From contig MU119662.1 in NCBI GenBank assembly GCA_014904845.1, forward strand, positions 1 to 31,290: a stretch of 31,290 nt of DNA, read 5' to 3'. This document shows positions 1 through 14,940 of this stretch, piece after piece. The position numbers and the translations under genes are program-made. This stretch comes from Acephala macrosclerotiorum. Its lineage: Eukaryota; Ascomycota; Leotiomycetes; Helotiales; Mollisiaceae. The notes under the pieces are model-generated. The model ran no database searches. It saw only the letters and a list, made by a program, of their open reading frames with translations, and was not told where the DNA came from. Within the stretch, counting starts at the first letter, position 1. Each line of letters opens with the position of its first letter.

Positions 1-3000
1 ATTTTTTTTTTCGATTTTTCTAAAAAAAATAATTTTATAATTCGAATTATATATATTTTTTTTAGTAATTAATACGATAATATTAATAATAATACTAAAT
101 TAAATCGTAATAAATATTTCGAATTATTTTATAAAAAATAAAAAAAAATTCGAATTATTAATAATCGATATTTTTTTAATAAAAATTTAATATTTAATTA
201 TATTTTTTTTATTAAAAAATTTATAATTCGCGTTTTTTATAATAATATTAATATTTTTTATTAATTTTATTATTTCGATTAAATTTATTTTAGTTTTTAA
301 TTGTAATCAAATAAAAAAATTCGAAAAAAATTTAAAAATTAAAAATATCAATTGAAATCGTATAATTAAATTATTATAATTAACGAATATTTTTTTTTTA
401 TTAATAAACGATATTCGAAAAAAGAATTTATTAAATTATAATAATATTAATAATAAAAAATCAAATTTTCGAGATTTTTTAAAAGTTTATAATTAATTAA
501 TTCAATTTTTAAAATAAAAAATATTTTATAATTATTTAAAAAATTTATTAAAATATATATTATTCGAGTTTTTTTTTAAATAATTAATAATTTATATTCG
601 ATTAAAAATAATATTTCGAGTATTTCAAATAAAATCAATAAATTTTTATTATATACTAATAAATAAATTCAAAATTTTAATTTTAATAATTTTAAAATAT
701 TTTATAAGAATATTATAATCGTAAATTTAAAATTCGATTTTTTTATTAATTTTTACGTAAATAATTATTTAAACGTATTATATATTTTTTTTAATTTAAT
801 TTTTATTTTTAATATAAAATATTTTAATTTTATTATATTTATAAATTTCAATTTTTTAATTTTTATTATTTTTTTTATTATTTTACGATTTAAAAATTTA
901 ATTTAAAAATTATTAAATAAATGAAAATTTTTAAAAAAAATTTAATTTTAATTTTAATTTTTTTTAATTATCGACGAATTTTATAAATTGAATTATTAAA
1001 AATTAAAAAAATTCATTGTATTTATACAAAGAAATTATTTCGTTTTTTTCGTTTATATTAATATAATATTCGAATAAACGTCGTAATAAATAAAATATAA
1101 TATAAATTTCATCGAATAAAAAAAAATCGTTAAAAATTTTAATATTAAATACTATTAAATAATCGAAATTAAATTTTTATTATAATTTTTTTTTTTTAAT
1201 AATTTTAAAATAATTTAATTTAATTATTAATATAAATAATTATATTTTAATAATTATATAAATAAAAAAATTACGATTTTAATATTTTAATTACAATATT
1301 AAAACGATTTTAATATTTCGAGATTGGTTTTATTATTAATCGAATTAAAAATTTTATTAATATTCGTAATTATAATATATTTTTTTATATTAATAATAAT
1401 TATAATTCAATTGATTTAATATTTTATTTTAAAATAAAATAAAATATAATAATTAATTTAATTAAAAAAATTGATTTTATAATCGATAATAAATTTTATA
1501 ATAATAAAATAAAATAAATAAATATATATATATAATTGTTTTTATTTTAATACAATACAAAAAATATAAAAACTCTTTATAAAAACTCTTTAAAAACAAT
1601 TTATTTGATTTTTTTAATTAATAATATATTTGAAATAATTCGAAAAAACTTATTAAAAAATTATATTAATAATAATAGTTTTTATATTATTTGTATTATT
1701 TGTATTAAATAATTCGAGAATTTTTTTTATAGTCGTATTTTATACAATTTTACGATTAGTTTTATTATTATTAGAACTAGTAATAATTTGATTTTTATTA
1801 TATTTATTATTAAAAGTAATTTAAAAAATAAAAAAAATAAAAAAATAAAATTTATTTATCGATTAAAAATACGATTAACGAAAATACGATCAATTTTATT
1901 ATTATTACGATTACGTATTAATATAATTAATTTACGAATTAAAAAATTATTTTTATTAATAGTTTTTATTTTTTTTATTTTTCAAATTAGAAATTAATTT
2001 AATATACTTTTGAATTAATATCGATTAAAAAAAAAATTTTTAATATTTTAAAAACTTTTTTTTTAAATTTTAATAATATTTAAATAAAGACTTTTAAAAG
2101 AAATTTTAATATAAATTTCGTAAAATTGAATTTTATTTATTTTAAAATAATTATAAATTATTAATATAAAAATAAAAATAAAAATAAAATAAAAAAATTA
2201 CAAAAAAAATTTACGTTTTAATAATTAAAAAAATATTATAAAATTCAATTATTTTAAATTTATATCAATTTTTTAAATTAATTTTATTTCGTTTAATAAT
2301 AAAAATAAAAAAGATTTTATAATAGAAATTAATATAAATTATTGAAAAAATTAATAAATAATAAATAAAATTAAAAAATAAAAACAAATTTGAATTTATA
2401 TTTATAAAAGAAATTAATAAATTTAAATAATTTAAAAAAATTAAACTTTTTAATTATATATTTAAAATAAATAAAAAAATTAATCGAAATATAAATATTT
2501 TAAAAAAAATATTTTAAATTTTAAATTTTTAATTTAATTAAAAATTTTATTTTTAATTTATTAATATCGAATATTATTTATATTAATTAAATTATAAATT
2601 TTTTAAATAAATTAATAATAAAAATTATTAATTATATATAAAAAAAAATTATTTAATTTTATAATTTAATTTTTAATATATTTTAATTATTTTTTTATTA
2701 AAAAAAAATTTTTATTTATAATAATTGTAAATTGTTTTTTAAAATATAAATTTTTTAAAATTTTTATTAAACGAGTATATGAAAATTTTTTATTTTCAAT
2801 TAATAAATTAATTCGAATTAAATTCAAAATTAATTTATTCTATTAAAAAATTAATTAAATATTTTAAAAAATTAAATTTAAATCGAATTTAATCGATTTA
2901 AATTTGAAAATAAAAATAAAAATAAATATAAAAAATTTATATTTTAATTTAATAAATTTTAAAAACGTTTAATATTTTTTATTTTATTTTCGTTTTTAAA

Positions 3001-6000
3001 AATTTTATTCGTATTATTAAATTAACAAATAAATTAAATATAAAATTTTTTAAAAATTTTTAAAAAATTTTTTTTTTTTTATTATTTCGAGTTTAGAAAT
3101 TAGAATTGTTTTTTATTTTTTAAAAGTTTTAATTATCGATTTGAAAATTAATTTAACGATTTTTTATTTTTAAAATATTATTAATATAATTTTTAAAAAA
3201 ATAAAAATATAAAAATATAAATTTATTAATTTAAACTATGTAAAATATATTGAAAAATTATAAAAAAAAAATTATATATTAAAATATATTTCAAATATAA
3301 AATTAAAATAAATTTTTTTAAATAATAATAAAAATAAATAAATAAAAAAATTAAAAAATATATATATATTTTAATAATAAGTTTTTTTATTAATTATTTA
3401 AATATTTCAAATTTTTTATTAAAAGTTTATATTTTATTAAACGTAAATTAAAATAATTTATTTATTTTAAAAATTTTTATATCGATTAATTTTTTGTTTT
3501 TTCTTTTAAAATTCTTTTTCTTATTAATTAATATAATAAAAAAATTAAAATAATAATTTTATAATAAAAATATTTAATTTTTATAATTACGATTTTAAAA
3601 AGTATTTATAATAATATTATTTATAGTTTATAATAAATTTAAAATTACAAAGTATAATTTAATTTAATTAATTAAAAAATCAAATCTTATAAAAGTCTAA
3701 TAAAAAAATATTATAAAAATAATATTACTAGAAAACTGAAAAAAAGAAAAAATATATACATATATATAAAATTAAAAATTTAATAAATTTTAAGAGATTA
3801 TAATTTTATATTAATTGTTTTTAATTAAAACTTTTTAAAATTATTTATTAATTTAATTATATATTTTAAAATTAAAAAAAAACCAATTTTAAATTTTTAA
3901 ACTTTTATATAATTTTTTTATTAATTAAAAAAAAAAATTTTAAATAAAAAATATATTAAAATATGTAATAATTATTATAAAAAATTAAATTATAATAAAA
4001 CTTTTATATAATTTAATAATTTTTTGTAAATAATTTTTTTAAAATTTATAATATATTTTAAATTAAAAAATGTACTAATTTTATAATTTTTAAAAAATTA
4101 AAAAAAAATTAAAAAAAAAATTTATTTATTTTATTTTTTAAAAATATTTTATTTTAAAAAACTTATTAATACTATTTTAATTCTTATATTTTGAACGTAA
4201 TTTAAATTTTATAAACGCGTATACGATTTAATTATATTTAATTCTATTTAAATATTTTTAAAAAAATTAAATTTAAATAAAAAAAAATTTTATTTTTATT
4301 TTTTATTTCATTTATTAAAAATATTAAAATAATTTCAATAAAATTTTTTTTTTTTTAAACTTTAAATAATTATTATACAAAAAATAAAAATAATATATTA
4401 AATAATAACAAAATAAATAATATAAATTTAAATTTTATAATTTTCGTATTTTTTTTAATTAATTAATTTATAAATAAAATTTAAACGAATTATTTTTTGA
4501 ATTTTTAATTATATTAAATAATTATAATATATTAAAATTTTAATAAATTATCGATTATAATCAAATATAAAAAAATAAAAAAAATATATTAATTTTTTTT
4601 ATTAATTTTAACGATATAAATAATAAAATAAAATTAAAAATTAATTTAATAATAATTTTAAAAATATTAAAAATTATTGAAATTTTAAAAACTTTTTCGA
4701 ATAATTTAATTTTTATTTATTATTAATAAATTTTAATTATATATTCTTTTAAATTTAATATAGTATTTAATTTTATAATTATTATTTTTAGAATATTACG
4801 TATTGAATATATTATATTTAAAGAGTTTTTTGAAATACTAAAAAATTAAAATAATTTATTAATTTCAAATATATATTTTTTTTTAAATATTTTGAATATT
4901 TTTAAAAAAAACGTAATTAAATAATTTTTTTTAATCGATATACATTTTAAATTTATCGATTTAAAAAATAAAAAACTTTTAATCGAATTTAAAAAATAAA
5001 AAAATAAAATAAAAAATAAAAAAAAAATTTAAATTTATTTAAAAAAAAAAAATTTTCGATTTAAAAATTTTTTTTAAATTTTTTTTTTTAATAAAATTTA
5101 TAAAGAATTTAATTATTTTATTGATTTTTTTATTGAAATTTAATATTTTTATATTTGAAAATTATTTATTCGAATTATTTCTAATTTATATTTTTTTCTT
5201 TTTAAATTTTATTTATTTTTAATACTATAAAAAAAATTATATTTATATTATTAAAATTATTTATTATATTAAACGAGTTTATAATGTAAAAAAAAATTAT
5301 ATAATTATTTCTATTAATTTAAAAAAGAAAATTTTAAAAATTTAATAAATTTTTAAATATTTCAATTTTATTAATTATATTTTTAATTTTTTTATAGTTT
5401 TAAATGAATTTGTTTTATTTTAAAAATAAATTATTTATTTTTTGAAATAAAAAATTAATAATATTTTTTTTTCAATTTAAAAATTATTTAATTATATTAA
5501 ATTAATTTTTAACGAATCGAATTAAAATTTAAACAATATATTAAAAAATATTTAAAAAAAATATTAATAAAATTAAATTAAATATAATATAAAAATTATA
5601 TAAAAAAATAAATAAATAATTATTTTATCGAATAAAATTATTAATATTTACAATATTTAAAAATTATATAAAATAGTTTAAATATAATAAAAATTGATAA
5701 ATTCGATAATTAAAAATCTCAAATATTATAAAGTAATCTAATTATTATAAAAAGAAATAAAAAAAAAAAAAATTTTTTAGATTATAAAAAACGAATTTAA
5801 TATATTATTTTTATTTTTTATTTATTTTTATAAATATATTTAATATTTATAATAATAATTATCGAACTTTTATAAAAATTTATATTATTTTTATTGAATT
5901 ATCAATTAAAAAATAAATTAAAAAAATTAATATTTTTTTAATTATTTTTGTATTTTACGTATTTTAATTTTCGAATATAATTAAAATATTAATTTATTTT

Positions 6001-6509
6001 CGATTTTTAAATAAAAATGTTTTAATTATCGTAGAATATAAAAAATTGATTTTAAATATTTTTATATTTAATTTTAATATAAATATAATTCAAATTAATT
6101 TCAATTTTAATATTAAAAATATTTATAGTTTAAAAAATTATCGTTTTTATTTTACTAGAAAAAAAAAATTTAATAATTTAAAATTTAATATTAAAATTTA
6201 AAAACGTTATTATAATTAGCTCGAAATTATAAAAATTATTATAAATCAAAAATCGAATATTTTTAAATTAAATTATATAATAAAATAAAATTTATATTTA
6301 AATTTTTTAATATTATTATTTATTTTCTCGATTTTAAATATTGTTTTTATTCGATTATTAAATTTAATTTATTTGAAATATTAAAATATAATTTTTTTAA
6401 TATATAAATTCTTTAAAAATACTATTTTTATTTTTAAAGTTTTTAAAAAATATTATTATATACTTTTAAAGTAATTTTTTTTTGATTAATAATATTTTTA
6501 ATAAGTTTT
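1..6509. other. AT-rich mutated tract, no recognisable gene
   Basis: I see no gene, RNA or classifiable element in this stretch. Remaining C is almost entirely in CpG, while G also survives in TTG, GAA and AGT contexts. The plus strand therefore looks as if C was converted to T more than G to A. All frames are broken by frequent TAA codons. The open frame at 1788-1997 is built of K, I, L, N and F codons and shows no domain. Two small perfect tandem duplications are visible: a 13-bp unit containing AAAAACTC at 1566-1578 and 1579-1591, and a 9-bp unit ATTTGTATT at 1689-1706. The tract is probably decayed transposon sequence, but I could not match it by eye to the repeats further right. Confidence 0.6.
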
Positions 6510-6628
<119 letters not shown>

Positions 6629-9120
6629 TTTATATATTAATATATAATTTAAATTTTTAATTTATTATTTAAATTTATTACGTTTTTTATTTTAAAATAA
6701 ATATATTAAATTTAAATTCAAAGATTTAATTATTATTTTTTATTAAAAAATTTTATATTATATTGTTTTATTATATATTAAAATAATTAAAAATATTTTT
6801 ATATTTATAAATACTTAGATTTCGATCGAAAATAAATAAAATTTCGATTAAATTATTAAAAATAATCGATATATATATACTAGAAATTTTATATTTATAA
6901 TTTTAAAAATATTTAATTAATTAAAAAAAAATTGAAAATATATATTATTTTTATTGAATTTAAAACAAATAGTTTTAATTTATTTTAAATTTTTAAAAAG
7001 TATTTAATATTTCGATCGTAAATAAAAAATTAAAATAACGAATTTAAAATTATATAATAATAATATTTAAAAAATATTAAATCTTTAAATATATATATAA
7101 AATTATATTATAATCGAATATTAATAAAATACGATTTTTTTAATTTATATAATATATTAATTAAAAAAAAAATATTGATAAATATTTATTTTTTAAATTT
7201 TAAATTTTTTTTCGTGTAATTTTTAAAGTATTTTAATTTTAATTTTTTATTTTTTATTATAATTTAAATTATTTTTTACGATCGAAATATAATTTTTATT
7301 ATTTTTATTATTATATTACATTTAAATTTATATTTAAAAATCGTAAAAAAATAAATTTATAATCGAATTATATAATTATATTTTAAATATTAAATATTTT
7401 AATATTTTATATTTTATTTAAAATTTCTAAGAATTTTATTTAAATTTTATTTAAATTTTATAATTTATTTTAAATTTTTATTTATATTATTTTTCGATTT
7501 GAAATTATATTTTATATTATTTTAAATTTATAACGATTTTACGATATTACTATTTATTAGCTTTGTATTAATTATAATAATTTTATATTATTTTTTCAAT
7601 TAATTTCAAATTTTTATAAATATTATAAATCGATTTTAACGTATTAATTAAATTTTTTAAAAAAGTTATATATAATACGAATTATACGAATATTGAGAAA
7701 ATTTTATTTTTTCGAGAAAATATTTAATAAATCGTTTAAGTTTTTATTAATAATAGTTTTTAATATATTATTAAAAAAAAAAAAAAAAAATTTTATTTTA
7801 AAATTAATTTTTAAAAATGTTTTATTTTTTTTAATAATATTTTATTTTGATTCGAATAAAAAATTTTTTAAAATCGTTTTATTAAAAAAATAAAATAAAA
7901 TGCTTTTAATAGTAATTAAAAACTATTTTCGCTTTATTATTATAAATTGTATACTTCGAAAATACGTTAATAAAATATTGAAATTATTTATTATTATTTT
8001 CGAAATAAATTTTAAATTCGAAACGTTATTTTATATTATTTATAGATATTATAATACTCGAAATATCTTTGAATAAAATAAAAAATAATTAATTTAAATT
8101 AAAAAATTAATTTTTTATAATAAGTATATTTAATTTTACTAGTTTTTTATTTTATTTTTTTATTATTAAAATCGTATTTATTTTTGCGTTTTTACTAAAA
8201 ACGAAATTCTAATAATTTAAAATCGAGAAATTTTTTTTTTTTTTTTAGTAATTTAATAGCGTTATTATTTTTTATTTTTGAAATAATAAAATTATAAAAT
8301 AATTGAATAATAATTGTTTTTTATTTGAAATACTTATTTTAACGATTTTTTTTGTAATTATATAAATATATTAAAATTGAAATATAAATTAAATATAAAT
8401 ATAAAATTTAAATTATATATTTATAGATTTTTTTCGTTGTATAAAATTATTAATAAAAAATAATTTCGAATTTGAAATTATTTGTATAATACATTTATTA
8501 GTATTTATTAGTATTAATCAATTTTTAATATACGAATTAATCTTTTGATTGATAATTGTATACAATTGTTAAATGTTTTTATATCGTTAAATTACGATTT
8601 TAAAATTGAAAATCAATGTTTGATTTTTTATAAACGATAAAACTATTAATAATATTAAAAAAAAAAAGTTTTAAAATTGAGAAAATTGATTTTTTGATAA
8701 TTTTTTTTAAATATCGATTTAAATATAATATTATTATATTACAATAGTTTTATTTTATAATTTTACGACTTTTTATAAAAAATTAAAATATTGAAAATAT
8801 ATTTTATTCGAGAGAATATATTTTTTAAAATTAAAATTAAATTTTTTATTTTTATTTTTATTATAATATTTTAAAAATAATTATTTTTATTATTCGAAGA
8901 AATATTATATCGTTTTTTATATATTAATTTAAAACATTTTTTTATATATTTACATTATTAAATAAAGTTTAAAATAATCGAAAATAATTATTTAAATTTG
9001 AACTAATTTTAAATAAATTATTTTTTAGTATTGAAAAACTTTAAAAACTTTAAACGATTTATTTTTAATTGTTAATTATATTTTATTAAATCGAACGAAT
9101 AAAATTATATTTTATTAAAT
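6629..9120. other. AT-rich mutated tract, slightly less degraded toward its right end
   Basis: No gene could be supported. From roughly 7900 onward the sequence keeps more non-CpG G and C, for example GCG near 8186 and 8259, and TTGATTGATAATTGTATACAATTG near 8545 in part, so it looks less completely converted than 1-6509. The open frame at 7693-7893 is low-complexity F/K/I/L and is not credible as a gene. There is no recognisable match to the R1 or LTR families further right. Confidence 0.5.
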
Positions 9121-9169
9121 AAATAATACTAATAATTATTATCGTAATACGTTAAAACGTTAAACATTT

Positions 9170-9430
9170 TTATATCATTTTTCGAATTCGAGATATTTTT
9201 TATTAGAACTTTTTCTAGTCTTTTTAAACTCGCAAAATATATCGATCACTAATTACAACGATTTTTACATTTCTTGACTCGTCGCGCTCGACGCGCAAAC
9301 TCAAAAATAGCGAACTTTATTTCAATTTGCTCGATCTCGAGTATTACGATTAACATCGATTTTACTCGATTACAAAAAGTATTTTTATTTTTTAATTTCA
9401 ATTCGCGTTTTTTAAAAAAAGAATAAAAAG
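9170..9430. other. Least-mutated island within R1 copy 1
   Basis: This is the most GC-rich stretch of the window, with a run of GTCGCGCTCGACGCGC near 9282-9297 and several CTCG/TCGAG motifs. The matching stretch of copy 2 (about 14390-14630) reads T for C and A for G at many of these positions, for example GCATTTAATACGC where copy 1 has GCGCTCGACGCGC. It therefore preserves sequence closest to the unmutated repeat and is the best piece to use for identifying R1. Confidence 0.7.
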
Positions 9431-9495
9431 ATTTTAATATAATCTCTTTTTTTAAATTTAATACAAATAAAAAAACGTATATTAATAATATAATA

Positions 9496-9684
9496 TTAAA
9501 AACTATTAAAAATTTTTTTAATAAAATTAATTGAAAATTTAAATTTTAATGCGATATTTAAAACGAATTCGTAGAAAATATAAATATTTTCGTATTTAAA
9601 CAAATAAACTTTAAATACTATATAATCGCTAAAAAAATTTATTAAAAAATAATCGAATATTTTATAATTATTATTTATATACAT
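9496..9684 (-). pseudogene. Decayed R1 coding remnant, copy 1
   Basis: A 62-codon open frame on the minus strand has a clear counterpart in R1 copy 2 (14716-14940). Both share the core segments NNNYKIFDYFL, DYI.FK and LFKYENIYIFYEF. Conservation of frame and of most residues between two independently mutated copies suggests a real ancestral coding segment rather than a chance frame. The bias to I, N, K, F and Y follows from AT drift. I cannot name the protein family. It is far too short to be functional, and stops surround it. Confidence 0.45.
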
Positions 9685-11350
9685 ATTAATAATTTCGTTT
9701 TTATTTGTATTAAAAATTAAAAATTAAAAATTATTTTTTTTTACGAATATAATAAAAATTTTAATAAATTTAAAAATAAATTCTTTTTTTATTAAAATTA
9801 TAATATTTTTTAATTCGAAAAAAATCTCAATAAATAATATTTTATTATTCGATAATAATATTTATATTATTTAAAAAAATCGACGCATTTTAATTATTAT
9901 TAAAATCGAAATTTTTTTTGATCGTTTATAGTTTTTTATTTTATAATAAAAATTTTACTCGAAAATCGAAAATTTTATAATAATAAAAATTTTATTAATT
10001 ATATTAATTCGAATTAAATAAATTATTATATTAATAAATTTTATAGTTCGCAATTTTTTTATAATACAAAAAAATATTGAAATTATTTATTGAATTATAT
10101 AAATTATATTAATTAAATAATTCGAGAAATAATATAATTATATAATATTAAATATTTTTGTTATAATATACTATTTATTAATAAAAACAATAATAAATAT
10201 AATAAATTTTATTATAAAAAATTTTATTATTTAAATTAAAAAATAATTAATTAATTATTAATAATTTAAATATAAAACGAATTTTGTAATTAATAAAATT
10301 ATTTAAATTATTTTATTTCGAATTTTAATTCGATTTTTTCGATTTTTTAATATTAATAAAATATTTAAATTTATTATTAAAAAATTGATTATAATTTATT
10401 ACGATTTAAAATATTAAAATTAATATAATTTAATGAAATATATTAAATAATTTTAATATAATAATTGCAATATACAAATAAATTAATATATTGATTTTTT
10501 AAAAATAAATTATATCGAATTTTTTCGTTATACAAATTATTACAATTTTTTTATTGTTGAATACAATAATTATTTTATTATTTTTAAACGAAAAAATAAA
10601 AAAACTATAAAATTTACTAAAAAATAATTCGATATTATTTATTAATACGAAAATAAAAATTTTAAAAATACTAATATTGTAAACGAAATATTTAATATTT
10701 TAATACTTAAAATACAATTTCAATTTTAAATACAAAATCTAATAATTAATATTATAATTATTTTTTTACAAAAAAAACGTATTTAAAATAAAATTACAAT
10801 TTACAAAAATAAAAAAATTATATCGAATTAAAAAATTTTAATACAAAATCAAAAACGTAATATAATTAATAATTAATCGTTTATTTTCTACGAAAATATA
10901 AATATTAATAAATTTTTATAATTATTTTTATAATAAATTATATTAATACTTTTGACGAATTTATTTAAAGAATAAATCACGTATTAAATTTTATTTTTTT
11001 TAATATTTTTTTTATTAAAACAATAATTAGAAAGAATATATATAGTAATTTCAATTACGAGATTCAAATTATAATAATTTTAAAATACAATAAAATTTCA
11101 TAGAAATAGTATTATTATAAAATATTGAAAATCGAATTAAAGAAATTAATAAAACTAATTAAAATCAATATATTACATTTTTTTAATTTTTAATATATTA
11201 TCGATTTTATTTAAATTGAAATTTTTGTATTAAATTTAATTAAAATTTTCAATTTGATTATTCGAACGATAAATAAATTAAATTATAAAAACGAAAAAAT
11301 AATATTATAATAATTTTTAAAATATTAAAATATATATAAAATTTATTTAA

Positions 11351-14342
11351 AGATACGAAATATTAATTTTAATAATAAATCGATAAATAAAACGAAAATT
11401 TTTTTTTTTCGATAATTAAATAAATAAAATAAACGTATTAAAAATATGTAATTAATAATATTTTCAACGATAAATTTTTATATAAAATTATTAAATAATA
11501 TAAATTATTTTCAAATTTTAAAGTATTATTATTAAAAGTAAATAATAAAATTATTGAAAATACAATGAAAAAAATTAAAATTTTTCGATTATTTTAATAC
11601 GAAAAATAATTTAAAATAAAATTTATTATAAAATTAAAAAAAAAAAAATTTTTAATTCGTTTTTAGCGATTTATTGCTTTTTTTTTTATATGTTTTTAAA
11701 AGTTTAAAAAAGATTATTATATATCGTTTTATATAAATAATTTTTATTAATAATATATTTAATTTATAATACAATAAAATATTTTTAAAGAAATTTATAA
11801 TAAATTTAATAACAATTTTTATTTACGATATAAAAATTGTTTTTATAATTAAATATTAGATTACGATAATTATAATAAACGTTTAAAAGATTTTTAATAT
11901 TTTTTTAAAAAAAAAAATTTTAAAACGTATAATAAAATAAAAAATTTTATTATTTTTATTTAAATTAATTAATTTTTTTTTTTAAAAAAAAATTCGAATA
12001 AAATTAAAAAAATTTATTATATTTAATTATTTAATTAAATATAATATTTTATAAAAAATTTTACTATTTTTAATATTATATATATTATATTTAATAAAGT
12101 TTTTATAATAGAATACGATTTTTCGTTTCGATTATATAAATAATATTTGTTTATATTAAATTTCGAATTTATTTAATATTAATATTAATTTATTTGTAAT
12201 AAATATTCGAAATATTTTTATATAAAAAATCGAAAATAAAAAACATTTTATTTTAAAAAAATTAAAAACAATTTATTTTATTAAAAAATCGAATAATTAT
12301 TTTTCGTTTTATATAATTAATAAAAAATTTACAATATAATTAATTATTACAATTTTTAAAAAAAAATTTAATTTGTTTTTAAATAATTAAAAATTTAATT
12401 TAATAAAAAATTCAATTTTAAAAAATATATTATTAAACGCGTAATAAAAATTAAAAAAATTTCATTTTATATTAGAGATTTAATTTAAATAATAAATAAT
12501 TTATTAATTTTATTATTACAAAAAATAATTACAATTTGTATTTTATTTTCGATATTATACAATATAAAAATATAATATATTAAACGAAAAAAATTAATTC
12601 AATTTTAATAATAAAATAAAAAAATAAAAATTAGTATTAAAATCGATTAATATATTAATTTAATAAATAATATACTAATTATTTTAATAAAAAAAATACT
12701 TTCAATATAAAAAACGACGTTAATAATTATTATTTTTAAAGACGTAAATTTATTATTTATTATAATAATTTTAAAAAAACGAAATTTCGTTTTATTACGC
12801 GTTTTAAAACGATTAATAATTAATATTTACTAGTAAAATGCATTTTTTTTTTATAATTATTAGAGAAAAAAAAGTAAATATATAATAACAAATTAAAATC
12901 AAAATTTAACGATTAAAGATTTTTTTATTGATCGTTTTTCGTTTTTAATTCGTTTAATTATATTTTTTTTCGAAAAATAAAATAAATTTTATTAAAAAAT
13001 ATTTAAAAAATAATAAATAATATTTTTATTTTTTCAAACGATTTAAAACAATATATTGAAAAAAAAAAATATATAAATTATAATTATACGATTTATTAAA
13101 ATAAAATACAAATAATTACGAATTATAATTTAATTAATAATTTTTTTTATATATTTAATATAAAAATAATTGAAATTTAAAAAGATTTATAATATATAAT
13201 TAATTAATATCGATTTTGATTATATATAAACAATACGTTAATTATTTAATATATATACGATAATATATATATTTTTTTTTAGTAAATTTTTTTAAATATA
13301 TAAAATATAATAAAAATATATAATATTAAAATTTAATAAATTTTAAAATATATAGAAATTGAAAATAATAAATTTATTAATAAATTTATAAACTATAAAA
13401 CTATAAAATTAAATTAAAATATCGATTTAATTTTAAAATTTACAATTATAAATATTTATTCGATTGTAAAAAAAATAAAAAACGAAATTTAATTTTTTTA
13501 ATAAATTGAAAAATTTGTTAAATTTTTAATATAATACAAAAATTAAAAAATACTTTATATTATTAAATTACTATTAAAATTTAATCTCTTACGAATTACA
13601 TTATAACGATTTTTAATATTACGTTTTATTTACGAGAATTTTATACAATATTATACGAAATTTAAATACGAAAATATTAAATTCGTTTATTTTTACAAAT
13701 ATTATAAAATTTTAAATTATTTAATTTATTACTTTAAAATAATATATCGATTTTATTTTTAATTAAAAATAATTAAATCGTTTAATTTGTTTATTTTAAA
13801 AACGAAAAATATAATATATTTTTACGTTTTTAATAAAATTTTAAAAAATTTTAAAAAATTATTTAAAATCACGAAATTTTATTTTAAAATCTATACTCGA
13901 TAAAAATATAATATATTAATACGTATAAAAAAATATTAAAAAACGAAATATCTTTTAAAAAAATATTTTTTAAAATTAAAATTAAAAACGTTTAATATTT
14001 TTAAATTTTATTTTAAATATATTATTATTATTATTTTTTTATCGATTTTAAAATTTTAATATTCGATTATCGTAAAACAATTTCAATTTTATTAATTTAT
14101 ACGATTTTATTTTATTTTATATTTTTTAAATACAATTTTTAATTTATAATTTTTTAATTTTTTAAAATTTATTTTAATCGACGAGAAAAAACTTTTATTA
14201 TTAAATTAATTTTAAACGAAATATATATATATAAAATATTTTTTAATTAAATTATATTTTGTATATAATTCTTTAATTTAATACGTTTTTATATTTTTTA
14301 AGAAATTATAAAATAATAAATTTCGTTTGTATTTCGTTGAAT
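11351..14342. other. AT-rich spacer between the two R1 copies
   Basis: No gene, RNA or repeat copy is recognisable. The stretch may include the continuation of R1 beyond the part that is duplicated in this window. C and G are again mostly in CpG, with CpA and TpG both rare. Small palindromic AT runs occur (for example around 12015-12045), but none stands out from base composition. Confidence 0.5.
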
Positions 14343-14715
14343 ATAAAATTAATAATATTAATATTATTATTAAAACGTTAAATATTTTTACATTATTTTT
14401 CGAATTCGAAATATTTTTTATTAAAATTTTTTTTAATTTTTTTAAACTCGTAAAATATTTCGATTATTAATTATAACGATTTTTATATTTTTTTGATTCG
14501 TCGCATTTAATACGCAAATCTAAAAAATAATAAACTTTATTTTAATTCGCTTAATTTCAAGTATTACAATTAATATCGATTTTATTCGATTATAAAAAAT
14601 ATTTTTATTTTTTAATTTCAATTCGCGTTTTTCGAAAAAATAATAAAAAAAACTTTAATATAATTTTTTTTTTAAATTCAATACAAATAAAAAAGCGCAT
14701 ATTAATAATATAATA

Positions 14716-14940
14716 TTAAAAACTATTAAAAGTTTTTTTAATAAAATCGATTAAAAAATCAAATTTTAATACGATATTTAAAATAAATTCGTAAAAAATA
14801 TAAATATTTTCGTATTTAAATAAACAAATTTTAAATATTATATAATCATTAAAAATTTCTATTAAAAAATAATCGAATATTTTATAATTATTATTTATAC
14901 AAATATTAATAATTTCATTTTTATTTATATTAAAAATCAA
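14716..14940 (-). pseudogene. Decayed R1 coding remnant, copy 2
   Basis: A 74-codon minus-strand frame homologous to 9496-9684, with the same NNNYKIFDYFL, LFKYENIYIFYEF and FIKK segments and a slightly longer amino end. Relative to copy 1, differences are mainly conservative changes produced by transitions. The protein family is not recognised. It is a fragment only. Confidence 0.45.

Larger units (their letters stand above)
9121..11350 (-). repeat. Unclassified interspersed repeat R1, copy 1
   Basis: This stretch aligns along its length with 14343-16703. Examples are the block around 9170-9420 with 14390-14630, and 10021-10130 with 15261-15370. Differences are mostly C/T and G/A transitions. 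A further part, 10975-11348, is present inverted at 18365-18742. The left boundary is where similarity to copy 2 fades. The right boundary is only where the inverted fragment ends, so the true repeat may be longer. The best-preserved shared open frame lies on the minus strand (9496-9684), which is why I give minus orientation. I found no terminal repeats and recognise no domain, so the transposon class is unknown. Confidence 0.8.

Noticed and set aside
1788..1997. 69-codon plus-strand open frame rich in K, I, L, R
   Set aside because: Low-complexity composition set by base content, no domain, no homologous copy in the window, and flanking sequence equally AT-mutated.
7693..7893. 66-codon plus-strand open frame
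   Set aside because: Almost only F, K, I, L and N. Contains a 17-base A run coding for lysines. No supporting context.
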